Part shown: positions 31,573 through 40,862 of the stretch, one piece after another
How positions within the stretch are numbered: position 1 is the stretch's first letter
Layout of the letters: the number at the start of each line of letters is the position of its first letter
Source: CALCEB01 sp035531475
GTDB lineage: Bacteria; Acidobacteriota; Terriglobia; UBA7540
DNA: 64,000 nt
Assembly: GCA_035531475.1 (NCBI GenBank)
Contig: DATKST010000121.1
Coordinates: 5,211 to 69,210, forward strand
Direction: 5' to 3'
The notes under the pieces: generated by a model
Databases searched by the model: none
Told to the model about the DNA's origin: nothing
Seen by the model: the letters and a program-made list of their open reading frames with translations, nothing else
Position numbers and translations under genes: made by a program

Positions 31573-33576
31573 ATGCCCATCTTCAAGCGCAATACCATTG
31601 CTCTCCTTCTCCCGATAGCCGCCATCCTGCTCGCTCCCTCCGCATTCGCATTCGCGGCGCTCACCGTTACATCGCCGGATGGAAACCTGACCCTCAGCTT
31701 TCAACTGAAGTCCAATGGGGCGCCTTACAAGCCGGGCGTCCGGCCTTATTACTCGGTCACCTACAAGAAGGCGGGAATCCTGGCGGATTCACCCCTGGGC
31801 TTGAACTTTCTGGGTGCGGCGCCCTTGGAAACCAACCTAACCATTACCGGCACGAGCCTGAGCACACAGGATGAATTTTGGCAGAATCCCTTCGGCCCGG
31901 CCCAAAACATTCGCGACCACTACCATCAACTTACCGTATCACTTGCGGAAACAAACGGCCTGCGCCGGCGTCTGAAAATCATATTCCGCGCCTATAACGA
32001 GGGCGTGGCCTTCCGTTACGACATACCGGAACAACCCGCGATCCAAGGGCTCACGCTGTCCTCAGAGAGCACGGGGTTCTATTTCACCGATGCCGCCACG
32101 GTCTTTGCGTTGAACCTTGGCAGCTTTACCACTCCCTACGAAAGTGAGTTCAAGCAGGAGAGTATCGACGAGATTAAACCCGAATCGATCATCGGCTTAC
32201 CATTGCTCCTGCACCTTTCAAGCGGCCCTTGGGTGGCGTTGCTGGAAGCAGACTTGACGGATTATGCCGGCATGTACGTGGGCGGCGCCGAGGGTGTGAC
32301 CCATGGCCTTGCCAGCAAACTCTCTCCGCTTCCGAATCATCCGGATGAGGCCGTCATTGCGTCCACGCCGAAGGCCACGCCGTGGCGGGTGGTGATGGTG
32401 AACTCGCGGCCCGGCGGGCTGATCGAATCGAGCGACCTTATCCTGAACCTGAGCCAGCCCTCGGTGCTGAAGGACACTTCCTGGATAGAGCCCGGTAAGT
32501 CAGCGTGGGATTGGTGGTCCGGAGATTACGATACGGGCGTCAGCTTCAAGCCCGGCATGAACACCCCCACCATCGAGCACTATATCGATTTCGCTTCTGC
32601 GCATGGGCTTCAATACATGCTCATCGATGCCGGCTGGTCACCCAAGAATGATATTCTCCACTGGGTTCCGGCCGTCAATCTTCCCGAAATTCTGAAGGTC
32701 GCGCGCCAGAAGCACATAAAAATCCTCCTGTGGATGCACTGGACCAATGTCAAAAGGCAGATCGACCAGGCATTTCCGCTCTTTGAGAAATGGGGCGTGG
32801 CGGGCGTGAAGATTGACTTTATGAACCGCGACGATCAGGAGATGGTGAATTTCTACGAGGAGATGGTGAGCAAGGCTGCCGCTCATCATCTCGTGGTCGA
32901 TCTGCACGGAGCTTTTAAGCCCACCGGCCTGCGCCGCACTTACCCGAACCTGCTCACCCGCGAAGGCGTAATGGGCATGGAATACAGCAAATGGTCGCGC
33001 CGCACCAACCCGGTGCATGATGTGACGCTTCCCTTCACGCGCATGTTGGCCGGCCCGTTTGACTACACGCCCGGCTGCTTTAACAACGCCACCGAGTCCC
33101 AGTTTGTGCCGCGCCAGGTGAACCCCATGTGCCAGGGCACTCGCGCCCATCAACTGGCGATGTATGCCGTCTTCTTCAGCCCTCTGGCAATGCTTGCGGA
33201 CTATCCCGAGGACTACGACCATCACACCGGCATGGAGTTTCTGGAGCGGATTCCGACCGTCTGGGATGAGACCAAAGTTCTGAACGGCCAACCCGCCCAA
33301 TACATTACCGTTGCGCGCCGGAAGAACCATGGCTGGTACCTGGGCAGCATGACGGACTGGGCGCCGCGCGACTTCACCCTTCCGCTCAAGTTTCTTGGCC
33401 CCGGGCAATATCTGGAGGAAGTATTCGCTGACGGACCGGACGCCGCTCAAAATCCAAAGAGCATCATATACAGCAAGAAGTGGGTGAAGTCCACAGACAC
33501 CTTGTCACTTCACCTGGCTCCGGGTGGCGGCGCCGCAGTGATTTTTACGCTTGCGCCGGGAGCCAAGCTTCCATAG
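31573..33576 (+). CDS. GH97 family glycoside hydrolase (retaining type)
   Basis: 667 residues with a signal peptide (cleaved near AFAFA). The N-terminal beta-sandwich starts LTVTSPDGNLTLSF, the TIM barrel begins around 310 (AWDWWSGDYDTG), and a C-terminal beta domain closes the chain. Asp415 in GVKIDFMNRDDQ and Glu470 in GMEYSKW sit where retaining GH97 enzymes carry nucleophile and acid/base; the inverting SusB subgroup lacks that Asp. Retaining members act on alpha-galactosides, but the substrate here is unproven. AGGAG lies about 10 bases before the ATG. The last 67 bases overlap the convergent PQQ dehydrogenase gene. Confidence 0.9.
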   Translation: MPIFKRNTIALLLPIAAILLAPSAFAFAALTVTSPDGNLTLSFQLKSNGAPYKPGVRPYYSVTYKKAGILADSPLGLNFLGAAPLETNLTITGTSLSTQDEFWQNPFGPAQNIRDHYHQLTVSLAETNGLRRRLKIIFRAYNEGVAFRYDIPEQPAIQGLTLSSESTGFYFTDAATVFALNLGSFTTPYESEFKQESIDEIKPESIIGLPLLLHLSSGPWVALLEADLTDYAGMYVGGAEGVTHGLASKLSPLPNHPDEAVIASTPKATPWRVVMVNSRPGGLIESSDLILNLSQPSVLKDTSWIEPGKSAWDWWSGDYDTGVSFKPGMNTPTIEHYIDFASAHGLQYMLIDAGWSPKNDILHWVPAVNLPEILKVARQKHIKILLWMHWTNVKRQIDQAFPLFEKWGVAGVKIDFMNRDDQEMVNFYEEMVSKAAAHHLVVDLHGAFKPTGLRRTYPNLLTREGVMGMEYSKWSRRTNPVHDVTLPFTRMLAGPFDYTPGCFNNATESQFVPRQVNPMCQGTRAHQLAMYAVFFSPLAMLADYPEDYDHHTGMEFLERIPTVWDETKVLNGQPAQYITVARRKNHGWYLGSMTDWAPRDFTLPLKFLGPGQYLEEVFADGPDAAQNPKSIIYSKKWVKSTDTLSLHLAPGGGAAVIFTLAPGAKLP

Positions 33577-35741
33577 CCTGCAACATTCTGGGGCAGCGCA
33601 AAGGCTACATATGAACCACCGGGCGGCGCGCCCCACTTTCCTCCCCCAGCAGCCATCACCACGAATTGCCGTCCGTTCACTTCGTAGGTGGCGGGGGTGG
33701 CGTTGCCGGCAGCGGGAAGAGTAGCCTCCCACAGCAGCCTCCCCGTCGCTTTGTCGAAGGCGTGAAACTTGCGGTCGCGAACCGTTGCGCCGATAAAGAC
33801 CAATCCGCCGGCGGTCACCAGCGGTCCGCCGTAGTTTTCGCTACCCGTGTTTTGCAGACCCTTCGCAACAAGCTCCGGATATTCCCCGAACGGAATCTTC
33901 CAGACGAATTTCCCGGTATTCAGGTCGATGGCATTCAGTGTCCCCCACGGAGGTTTTACTGCGGGATAACCATCCGGGTCCAGAAACTTGTTATAACCGT
34001 CCATCGAATATCGAAGCGGGTGGAATGGCGGCTGGGCTCTTCCAAGTTTGACTTGAGCATCCTGGCCGGTCGCCAAGAAATTCGCCAGCGCCTGAACGGC
34101 ACGGTTCCCAAGATTGGAAAACGCGGGCATGCGCCCGCGGCCGCCGCGAATAATGATCACGATTTGCGATTCTGAAAGTCTCCCCCGGATTCCAGTAAGT
34201 GCTGGAAACTCCGGTGGACTTCCTTTCATATCTACGCGGTGGCAACCGGCGCAATTCGCACGGTAGAGTTGTCTCGCCGTAGTATTGGCTTGGATCTTTG
34301 GACGCGGGATCAGCCGCAAAATCCAGGCCATCTCATTTGAGTTTACGTAGAGAATTCCGGTCTTCGGATCAAAAGCCGGGCCTCCCCATTCGCCGCCGCC
34401 GTCAAAACCGGGGAAGATGACCGTTCCCCGCAAGCTGGGCGGAGTGAACTGGCCGCCGCTAGTTAATTTTTCGAGTTCTTGAAGAACCGCCCGGTGCGCT
34501 GCAGGTGTGCGAACCGTTGCCAAATCCGGTGTGAATTGCTGGCGCGCAAAAGGCGGCGGCAACAGCGGTAAGGGTTGAGTTTTCGCCAGCCGCTCGCCCT
34601 CGACATTGGAAGCGGCCACTCTGCGGTATTTGATGGGAAAGAGCGGCTGGCCGGTCACGCGGTTGAACATGAAGACGAAACCGGACTTGGTGATCTGGGC
34701 GACGGCGTCGATAGGATGGCCATCCCTCATGATGGTCACCAGGGCGGGTGCCGCAGGAAAATCGCGGTCCCACACATCGTGCCTCACACCCTGGAAGTAC
34801 CACACGAGTTTTCCGGTCTCTGCCTGAAGAGCCAGCAGGCAATTCGCATACAGATTATCTCCCCGGCGGTTGGCGCCATAGAAGTCGAATGCTGCGGAGC
34901 CGGTCGCAGCAAACACCAGGCCGCGCTTTTCGTCCACGCTCATTCCGGCCCAGTCATTCGCTCCGCCAATGTACTTCCAAGCGTTCTTCGGCCAGGTGTG
35001 GTAACCCGGCTCGCCCGGGTGAGGAATGGTGTGAAATGCCCAGCGGATTTGTCCGGTTCGAACATCGTAAGCGCGGATGTCTCCGGGCGACGCGGGCAGG
35101 TCCTCCGCGACAATGCTGCCCATGATTAAGAGGTTTTTGTAAATCACCCCGCGACTGGTGGCGGACACCGATTGCTGGTCCGGATCACGGCCAAGGCCCT
35201 GGCGCAGGTCTACCCTTCCTCCGCTACCGAAGCTTTGAACAAGCTTGCCCGAACGCGCATTGATCGAATAAAGATATGGCCCGGCCACGAAAAAAATCCG
35301 GCGATCGTAGCCGCTTTCCCAGAAAGTCACGCCGCGATTGCGAAGTTTGCTTTTGACAGGGTGGCCCTGATTCGGGTCAAAACTCCACTTCAGTCTTCCC
35401 GTAGCCGCGTCGAGCGCGATCAGCCGCAACTTCGGCGTGGTGGCGTAGAGGACGCCATGCACGATGATCGGATTGCATTCCATTTCGGATTCGGGGAATG
35501 CGTCGCCCGAGTCGAATCTCCACGCTACTTCTAACTGATGGACGTTTGAGAGATTGATCTGTCGAAGGGAGGAATAGTGAATGTTATCCGGCGCACCCCC
35601 GTAGACTCCCCAGGTTTGATAGGCTGCATGGGGATGGAGCTGCTGGCCGAACGCGAGCCGGGAAATAAATGCGATTGTCAGAGGCAAGAAAAATCTGAGG
35701 GCGAATCCGCGGGGAATGCATCTCATTTCAGATCGGAGCAT
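33510..35741 (-). CDS. PQQ-dependent dehydrogenase with embedded cytochrome c domain
   Basis: 743 residues from ATG 35741, where GGGGA precedes and a signal peptide follows (ALRFFLPLTIAFISRLAFG); the frame continues upstream without support. Residues 40-480 are PQQ-binding propeller blades (YSSLRQINLSNVHQLEVAW, LIALDAATGRLKW). A cytochrome c module with CAGCH (497-501) sits between blades, then propeller blades resume (LNAIDLNTGKFVW, KATGRLLWEAT) to the typical YVAFALP end. It is a periplasmic quinoprotein oxidising an alcohol or sugar and passing electrons through its own haem. It is convergent with and overlaps GH97; neighbouring sugar enzymes suggest a sugar substrate. Confidence 0.85.
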   Translation of the reverse strand: MLRSEMRCIPRGFALRFFLPLTIAFISRLAFGQQLHPHAAYQTWGVYGGAPDNIHYSSLRQINLSNVHQLEVAWRFDSGDAFPESEMECNPIIVHGVLYATTPKLRLIALDAATGRLKWSFDPNQGHPVKSKLRNRGVTFWESGYDRRIFFVAGPYLYSINARSGKLVQSFGSGGRVDLRQGLGRDPDQQSVSATSRGVIYKNLLIMGSIVAEDLPASPGDIRAYDVRTGQIRWAFHTIPHPGEPGYHTWPKNAWKYIGGANDWAGMSVDEKRGLVFAATGSAAFDFYGANRRGDNLYANCLLALQAETGKLVWYFQGVRHDVWDRDFPAAPALVTIMRDGHPIDAVAQITKSGFVFMFNRVTGQPLFPIKYRRVAASNVEGERLAKTQPLPLLPPPFARQQFTPDLATVRTPAAHRAVLQELEKLTSGGQFTPPSLRGTVIFPGFDGGGEWGGPAFDPKTGILYVNSNEMAWILRLIPRPKIQANTTARQLYRANCAGCHRVDMKGSPPEFPALTGIRGRLSESQIVIIIRGGRGRMPAFSNLGNRAVQALANFLATGQDAQVKLGRAQPPFHPLRYSMDGYNKFLDPDGYPAVKPPWGTLNAIDLNTGKFVWKIPFGEYPELVAKGLQNTGSENYGGPLVTAGGLVFIGATVRDRKFHAFDKATGRLLWEATLPAAGNATPATYEVNGRQFVVMAAGGGKWGAPPGGSYVAFALPQNVAGYGSLAPGASVKITAAPPPGAR

Positions 35742-35954
35742 AGAAAAATCCCCAAAGGTGCCAGCCACAACCGTGGCCAGAAACCCGGAACGGAGTGAAA
35801 AAAGAATCATTCCGGTGACGACCGCTTTTCCTTTGAGCTTCTTCTCACCTCCGGTTGTGTGTTTGAGGGCTGGATGCGCAGGCCAAGTCTGAGCTTCAGG
35901 GCCTGCTATCAAGCTGCTAAGCATGACATGTATCGAGGGAAATGAGTAGGGGTC
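35742..35954. other. Region between PQQ and HEAT genes
   Basis: Bases 35742-35954 lie upstream of the PQQ gene and downstream of the HEAT gene, both on the minus strand. The PQQ frame continues open here to 35924 but lacks protein-like composition; the promoter of the PQQ gene probably lies here. Confidence 0.35.
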
Positions 35955-36806
35955 TTAGGGCCTCCGGTCTTTGGTTCTGGTTGGGGCGGCATGGTGAACC
36001 GGCGCTTGGGTCAATCGCAGAATTGTGGCGGCGGCCATGAATCTTGCGGCGGCGCTCTTATCGTCGAGCATCGCTTCGAGCTGGGGCATGGCATGGCGGT
36101 CCCGACGGTCACCCAAAGCGCGTGCTGCCGCCGCGCGCACCGCATCGTTCTTGTCGGTCAAAGCGTCTTCAAGCTCCGCCAAGGATTTGGGGCTCTTGTC
36201 CTTGGCTAGCAATTCCGCAGCAATGGCCCGCTGGGGCGCGCCCTTATCCTTCAGCAAATCTTCGGCAAACCCTACGCCCATGGAGAATGGCCCCAACAGT
36301 GCTCCCGCGCCTTCGGAAATTCCCATTTTCGCCAGGGCGCTGCGATCATATAGCTTGTCCTTCGCGGCCTGCATTTCACCCTTGATGGGGCCGGGGCCGC
36401 CCTTCTGCTTTTCACCAGAAAGCACGCGAATAAGGACTTCGCGACCGCTGTGGTTCCCCATTTGCCAGAGCGTTCTGGCAGCCACGAAACGCACATCCGG
36501 CGCGTCATCGTCCAGCGCCCGCCGCAACTCGGCAATTCTGCGCGGAGACTTCACTTCACCCAAAGCCGCCACGGCCGTCAATCGGACATACGTATCTTTA
36601 TCTTGAAGTCCTTTTTGAATGGCTTTCAGCGCGGGCCGCTCCGGGCCAATGGTGCCGAGCGCAGTCAAGGCTTGCGTTCTTCTGATGGGATTGGAGTCCG
36701 CCGCTGCATTCAGCAACAACTTCCAAGCCTGATCACTAACACTCTCCCCGGTTAGGAAGCTGGGAAAGAGCGCAACCATGAACAATAGGGACACGAGTCG
36801 ATTCAT
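35955..36806 (-). CDS. Exported HEAT-repeat protein
   Basis: 283 residues. Signal peptide MNRLVSLLFMVALFPSFLTG, then about seven HEAT/PBS-lyase repeats, for example YVRLTAVAALGEV, DVRFVAARTLWQM and AVRAAAARALGDR. A Gly/Lys-rich loop (GEKQKGGPGPIKG) interrupts the array after repeat four. AGGAAGG lies 7 bases before the ATG. HEAT arrays bind proteins; no partner is evident, though it lies in the same direction as the PQQ dehydrogenase. Confidence 0.8.
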   Translation of the reverse strand: MNRLVSLLFMVALFPSFLTGESVSDQAWKLLLNAAADSNPIRRTQALTALGTIGPERPALKAIQKGLQDKDTYVRLTAVAALGEVKSPRRIAELRRALDDDAPDVRFVAARTLWQMGNHSGREVLIRVLSGEKQKGGPGPIKGEMQAAKDKLYDRSALAKMGISEGAGALLGPFSMGVGFAEDLLKDKGAPQRAIAAELLAKDKSPKSLAELEDALTDKNDAVRAAAARALGDRRDRHAMPQLEAMLDDKSAAARFMAAATILRLTQAPVHHAAPTRTKDRRP

Positions 36807-36873
36807 CTTTCAACCTTCCTCTCTTTTTGTATAAGATGGACAGTGTAGCACTCGCAGACCCTCTGAAATCACC

Positions 36874-38502
36874 CTAATCATACGCATGCCGCAGCAGCCG
36901 GCCCACCTCGAGCTGAAACGACGGATTATTGGCTTTCCCGGTAACCTTGATGGGAAGGACCGTTCCCGATTTTCCGCGGCGGAAGAACGGGTCAAACGGG
37001 ATTAACAGCAGAGACTTTTTGCCTTTCACAATTTGTGAGAGCCCGGCTTTCAGGCGCAGCGTGCCTTGAAAGTCCAGATTCTGGCTGTCCAATTGATAGG
37101 TTCCACTCAACCGGATCGCCGCGCCCGGAAGCGTGAACGTTATGTCTGAAAAAGTGAGGACTGCGCTTCGCAGAACGAACCTTGCCCGGAGATTGGAAAG
37201 GACATTGGAAGTTTCATCGCCCTGCCCTTTGCCCAGGCCTTTGTGGTTCAGTGCCTGAACTTTCTGATCCACGGAAGGCTGGGTGAAATGTACCGATGCG
37301 ATTTCGAAGTGCCCGTCCAGCCTCATGCGGTCTGCGATGTCGCCGGGGCCAGGTGGAATCTCCATGCGGGTACTCAAGTTGGCGATACCTTCGAGCGGCG
37401 GATGGCCGCCTTTCATTGCAAAGCGCAGCAGGTCATCCAGGTGGGCTTGTTCAGACGTCACCTGCAAGTTCAGCAATCTCCCTTTTCTTCCCGTCACTTT
37501 AAGCACCCCGCCACGGGCCGTGAGTGTGGTCTGGAGGAAGTGGGCCACAACGGGTTCGAGCATCGTGTTTCCGGTGGTCCCGTCCACCACAGAATGGAAC
37601 TGCGTGGTCAAGTTCACCGCGTTTCCGCTCAGCCGGACACTGAAGTCCGGCGTGCCGGTTGTCCCCTGCACGGCGATATTTTCCAAGGTGCCGTGGAAAT
37701 TTCCCTCAGAGGAAAGAATGCCCGCAATGCCACGGAACACGGAAAGATCAGCGTGGGTAAAGGTGTACTTGCCGGTAAGAGGCGTTTCTCTGGGCTCCTG
37801 CGGGTTCCAAGGGCCAAAGGTCCCGCTGCAGTCGATCTCACCCGGCGGCTTTGGATTAAGGAGCCAGGCATGATAAAAGGTGGGACGGCCGAGTCCCGCT
37901 TGGTGCATCACGAGCCGGCTTATGACGAAGATGCGGGGCGGTTTGCCCGTATCGCTCGAGAGAAGTTCCAACCGCGCATTCTTGATGAGCATCACGTCCA
38001 CAACAACGGGCAAGGGCTTGGGCTGTTTCGTGTGGGGCGCAGGCGCTTCTGCCACCGGGTGTTCATGGCGGGGGGGGATGTGAATCTCCAGCCCTTCCAA
38101 TGTGATGTTATGAAGATGGCTTGGCCTGCGGATCAACTCCATCAGCCCGGCGTCGGCAGAAAAGCGGGCAACAGAGATCAGTGGCGGGGAATTTAGATGA
38201 CCATTGAGGCGTAGTAAAAGACCTTGCCCGCTGAGTCTGATACGAGGATAGATGGAAACGTCGAACTCGTTCAACGTGACTTGGCTGGCAAACCGCGCGT
38301 TGAGCGTTTCAATTGCCTCTTGCTTCACCCAGTTCTTCAGTCGACCGGAAAATCCGCGTGCAATCAGCCCCAGCAGCACAAAGAATGCAAGCATCAATCC
38401 TGCAATCTTCCACCGCTGTCGCGCGGAATTTTCAGCCTTTCTGGAGGACTTCATAGAGGCTGACTCTTTGATGTTGTGAGTTCGAGAGTTTGGCGCTTTC
38501 AA
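36874..38502 (-). CDS. AsmA-like inner-membrane/periplasmic protein
   Basis: 542 residues from TTG 38502 (GGAG 6 bases upstream); ATG at 38454 is the alternative. One membrane helix at about residues 32-50 is followed by a long beta-strand-rich periplasmic part (WVKQEAIETLNARFASQV, then repeated VxLxGxY elements such as IRLSGTYQLDSQNLDFQGTL). The C-terminus matches AsmA-like domains (KVTGKANNPSFQLE). AsmA-type proteins are thought to form lipid-transport bridges or influence outer-membrane assembly. It is divergent from the aminotransferase gene and 67 bases upstream of the HEAT gene. Confidence 0.75.
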   Translation of the reverse strand: MKAPNSRTHNIKESASMKSSRKAENSARQRWKIAGLMLAFFVLLGLIARGFSGRLKNWVKQEAIETLNARFASQVTLNEFDVSIYPRIRLSGQGLLLRLNGHLNSPPLISVARFSADAGLMELIRRPSHLHNITLEGLEIHIPPRHEHPVAEAPAPHTKQPKPLPVVVDVMLIKNARLELLSSDTGKPPRIFVISRLVMHQAGLGRPTFYHAWLLNPKPPGEIDCSGTFGPWNPQEPRETPLTGKYTFTHADLSVFRGIAGILSSEGNFHGTLENIAVQGTTGTPDFSVRLSGNAVNLTTQFHSVVDGTTGNTMLEPVVAHFLQTTLTARGGVLKVTGRKGRLLNLQVTSEQAHLDDLLRFAMKGGHPPLEGIANLSTRMEIPPGPGDIADRMRLDGHFEIASVHFTQPSVDQKVQALNHKGLGKGQGDETSNVLSNLRARFVLRSAVLTFSDITFTLPGAAIRLSGTYQLDSQNLDFQGTLRLKAGLSQIVKGKKSLLLIPFDPFFRRGKSGTVLPIKVTGKANNPSFQLEVGRLLRHAYD

Positions 38503-38593
38503 TTTCCGCTCCGAAAATGAGAATCCATTCTGTCATTATAAGCTACCGGGAAAAGCAGAACACGCCGCCGCTGCGAAATGCCAGCGCAGCGAA

Positions 38594-38622
38594 TTGACCG
38601 CGCGCCGCAATTCTGCTAAAAA
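38594..38622 (+). promoter_or_regulatory. Sigma70 promoter for a leaderless aminotransferase message
   Basis: TTGACC (38594-38599), 17-base spacer, TAAAAA (38617-38622). Transcription should start about at 38629, which is the GTG start codon itself. No ribosome site precedes the GTG, consistent with a leaderless message. Confidence 0.6.
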
Positions 38623-38628
38623 TCAGAT

Positions 38629-39849
38629 GTGACCGTTGCCAAGCCCAGCACTGGAATTTCGGAGATTCTTGCGGCCTTGCGCCTGGAACATGTGCATTAT
38701 GCCATTCGGGATATCACCGTGGTGGCTGAGCAACTGGCACGCCAGGGCAAGGAGATTCTTCCACTCAACATCGGCGACCCTTTGCAATTTGACTTTAGAA
38801 CTCCCTCCCATTTGATTGAAGCGGTGACCAAGGCCATGTGGGATGGGCAGGATGGTTACGCGCCTTCGCTGGGGATGCCGGATGCCCTGGACGCCATTCG
38901 CTCCGAGGCGGAACGCAAGGGCATCCGCAACATCCGATCTGCATTCGTAACTCAGGGCGTCAGTGAGGCGGTGGATCTTGCCCTGACGGCACTGGTGAAT
39001 CCGGGCGAGGATGTGCTCACTCCGTGTCCGGAGTATCCGCTCTATTCGGCAGTGCTGGCAAAGCTCGAAGCGCGGCCGAACGCCTATGGTTTGAAAGAAG
39101 CTGAAGGTTGGGAGCCGGATGTGGAGGACTTGGCCCGCAAAATCACGGGCAAGACTCGCGCCATTGTGGTGATCAATCCCAACAATCCCACCGGGGCGGT
39201 TTATGCGCGGCGAACCCTTGAAGCGATTGCGGACGTGGCCCGCCGCCACGGTCTGTTGATTCTTGCCGATGAGATTTACGACAAGCTCGTATTGGGCGGA
39301 GAGCCGCATTATTCCCTGGCGGCGCTCGCCCCGGATGTGCCAGTCATCACCTTCAACGGATTGTCAAAGGCTTACCTGGTCCCCGGCTGGCGGGTGGGAT
39401 GGGGCATCGCCAGTGGGCCGGAGCAGGCCCTGGCGCCCTATCTCGAAGGAATTCACAAGCTGCTGCGGGCGCGCCTGAGTGCCAATCGTCCCCAGCAATA
39501 CGCCATCCGGCCAGCCCTGGAAGGCCCGCAGGAACACTTGAAAGGGATTGTGGCCAAGCTCCGCGCCCGCCGGGACCTGACCGTAAATTGGTGCAACTCG
39601 AATCCGGGAATTTCCTGTGTGCCGCCTCAAGGCGCCTTTTATGCCTTTCCCCGCATCGAGGTGACGGAAGACGATGAGCAATTCGTCCGCCGTCTTCTCC
39701 AGGAAAAACAAGTCCTCCTCGTTCACGGCAGCGGCTTCGGCAGGCCCGAAGGGACCGCGCACTTCCGGATCGTCTTCCTACCGGGTGAGGACACGCTTCG
39801 CCGCGCTTACCGGAGTATTGACGAATTCATGGAGAAGCATTACGCCTGA
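38629..39849 (+). CDS. Class I/II aminotransferase, alanine-transaminase-like
   Basis: 406 residues from GTG 38629. Pyridoxal-phosphate enzyme fold: INPNNPTGAVY binding loop, DEIYDKL, and Schiff-base Lys247 in GLSKAYLVPGWRVGW. Substrate carboxylate Arg is in the AHFRIVFLP strand. Closest in style to the AlaA/AspC-like group that converts pyruvate and glutamate; substrate is inference. The gene appears leaderless (promoter at 38594). Its 3' end overlaps the possible zinc-ribbon frame that follows. Confidence 0.9.
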   Translation: MTVAKPSTGISEILAALRLEHVHYAIRDITVVAEQLARQGKEILPLNIGDPLQFDFRTPSHLIEAVTKAMWDGQDGYAPSLGMPDALDAIRSEAERKGIRNIRSAFVTQGVSEAVDLALTALVNPGEDVLTPCPEYPLYSAVLAKLEARPNAYGLKEAEGWEPDVEDLARKITGKTRAIVVINPNNPTGAVYARRTLEAIADVARRHGLLILADEIYDKLVLGGEPHYSLAALAPDVPVITFNGLSKAYLVPGWRVGWGIASGPEQALAPYLEGIHKLLRARLSANRPQQYAIRPALEGPQEHLKGIVAKLRARRDLTVNWCNSNPGISCVPPQGAFYAFPRIEVTEDDEQFVRRLLQEKQVLLVHGSGFGRPEGTAHFRIVFLPGEDTLRRAYRSIDEFMEKHYA

Positions 39850-40027
39850 TTCCGTCCTTCAGAACACCCGGAACGTTGATGAGCCCGCCGGACCGGACGC
39901 CGCCCCGGAGCACGTTGAATTTCCGGTGAACTATTGCCCGGCTTGCTCCGCGCGGCTTGAGGCGCGCCATTGCAAGATGATTTGTCCCCGCTGCGGGTTC
40001 TTCATGTCCTGCTCGGAATTTGAATGA
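39818..40027 (+). CDS. Small zinc-ribbon protein, start uncertain
   Basis: The C-terminal 35 residues are clearly coding: VNYCPACSARLEARHCKMIC, then PRCGFFMSCSEFE, with two CxxC knuckles. The start is unclear: TTG at 39818 is the first usable codon, overlapping the aminotransferase by 32 bases, while GTG just before the first knuckle would give about 37 residues. Such ribbons bind one zinc and often mediate protein or RNA contacts. The tail NYCPACSARLEARHCKMICP recurs in other bacteria as a short conserved protein; no function is known to me. Confidence 0.5.
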   Translation: MTNSWRSITPDSVLQNTRNVDEPAGPDAAPEHVEFPVNYCPACSARLEARHCKMICPRCGFFMSCSEFE

Positions 40028-40070
40028 GGCCGCTCGTCGCACCCGGTGATCCGGCCCGGCAAGGAAGCCC

Positions 40071-40334
40071 ATGTCCTCTCCCATGAACCGCTACGAAAAC
40101 CAAACCTTTGAAAACCAGCACCTGCTGCTGGATGAAGGCATCTTCATCAATTGTACATTCAAGAATTGCAGCCTGGAGTTCTCGGGCGGTGACGTCTATG
40201 TCCAGAACTGCCAAGGCGAGGGATGCCAGCTCATCTGGCGAGGAGCCGCGCAGAGGACGGTCTTCCTGCTGCAAGGTCTGGGCCTGATGGCCACCCCGGC
40301 GCCGCCGCCTGTGAATCCGGTGCGCGTCCAATAA
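40071..40334 (+). CDS. Small protein with pentapeptide-like Asn/Cys/Phe turns
   Basis: 87 residues. AAGGAAG lies just before the ATG. Residues 8-55 have a short-repeat pattern of turns ending in NC or FxN (GIFINCTFKNCSLEFSGGDV, then YVQNCQGEGCQLIW), which resembles one or two coils of a pentapeptide or beta-helix. The tail is Pro-rich. It follows the zinc-ribbon frame by 43 bases and could share its transcript. No family function recognised. Confidence 0.55.
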   Translation: MSSPMNRYENQTFENQHLLLDEGIFINCTFKNCSLEFSGGDVYVQNCQGEGCQLIWRGAAQRTVFLLQGLGLMATPAPPPVNPVRVQ

Positions 40335-40589
40335 ACGCGCAGGGAGTGTAGCAAACGGCTTCACGCTGCGGGTGAACCCATTCCGGGCTTCGATTCATCT
40401 CACCTATTGCGAAGTTCATCGACTTGTAGCGACGGTCATGTGTCTTCGCCTCAGCCTGCGCGGCGGGAAACGCCGCTTCACCATGCCGCCCTCTTCCCGC
40501 AGCGGGGTGGCCACGTCTCAAAGTAGGTTCGGAGAAGGCGGCGCGGTGACGCGTAAAGGTTGAGCGCCATACACCACCAAGGATTCAAG

Positions 40590-40811
40590 GTGGATCAAAC
40601 GCTCCAGTTTCTGTTGCAACACGGCTCGGCGGTGCTTTTGATCTGCGTCTTTGTGGATCAGCTTGGGCTTCTGTTCCCGGCGGTTCCCTTACTCATTGGG
40701 GTGGGCGCCTTGGCGGGGCGGGGCCAATTTCCACTGCCTTTGGGCGTCGGAGAGGCCGGCGAACCATCGTCCAGCCCGCAGACAAGTCTGCCCGGTCCGG
40801 CCGGCCATTAA
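40590..40811 (+). pseudogene. DedA-family membrane protein, truncated remnant
   Basis: From GTG 40590 (AAGGA 6 bases upstream) the frame reads TLQFLLQHGSAVLLICVFVD then QLGLLFPAVPLLIGVGALAG, the N-terminal helix pair of DedA/SNARE-associated transporters. It then breaks into low-quality sequence and stops after 73 codons, whereas the family needs about 200 residues with a conserved Glu/Arg-rich core. The broken point (about 40740) is followed by unrelated DNA. Remnant with no expected function. Confidence 0.6.
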
Positions 40812-40862
40812 ACCCGTTGATCCCAGTGAGAGTCGCTTTGGTCGTGGCCGCTCGCGACGTCC

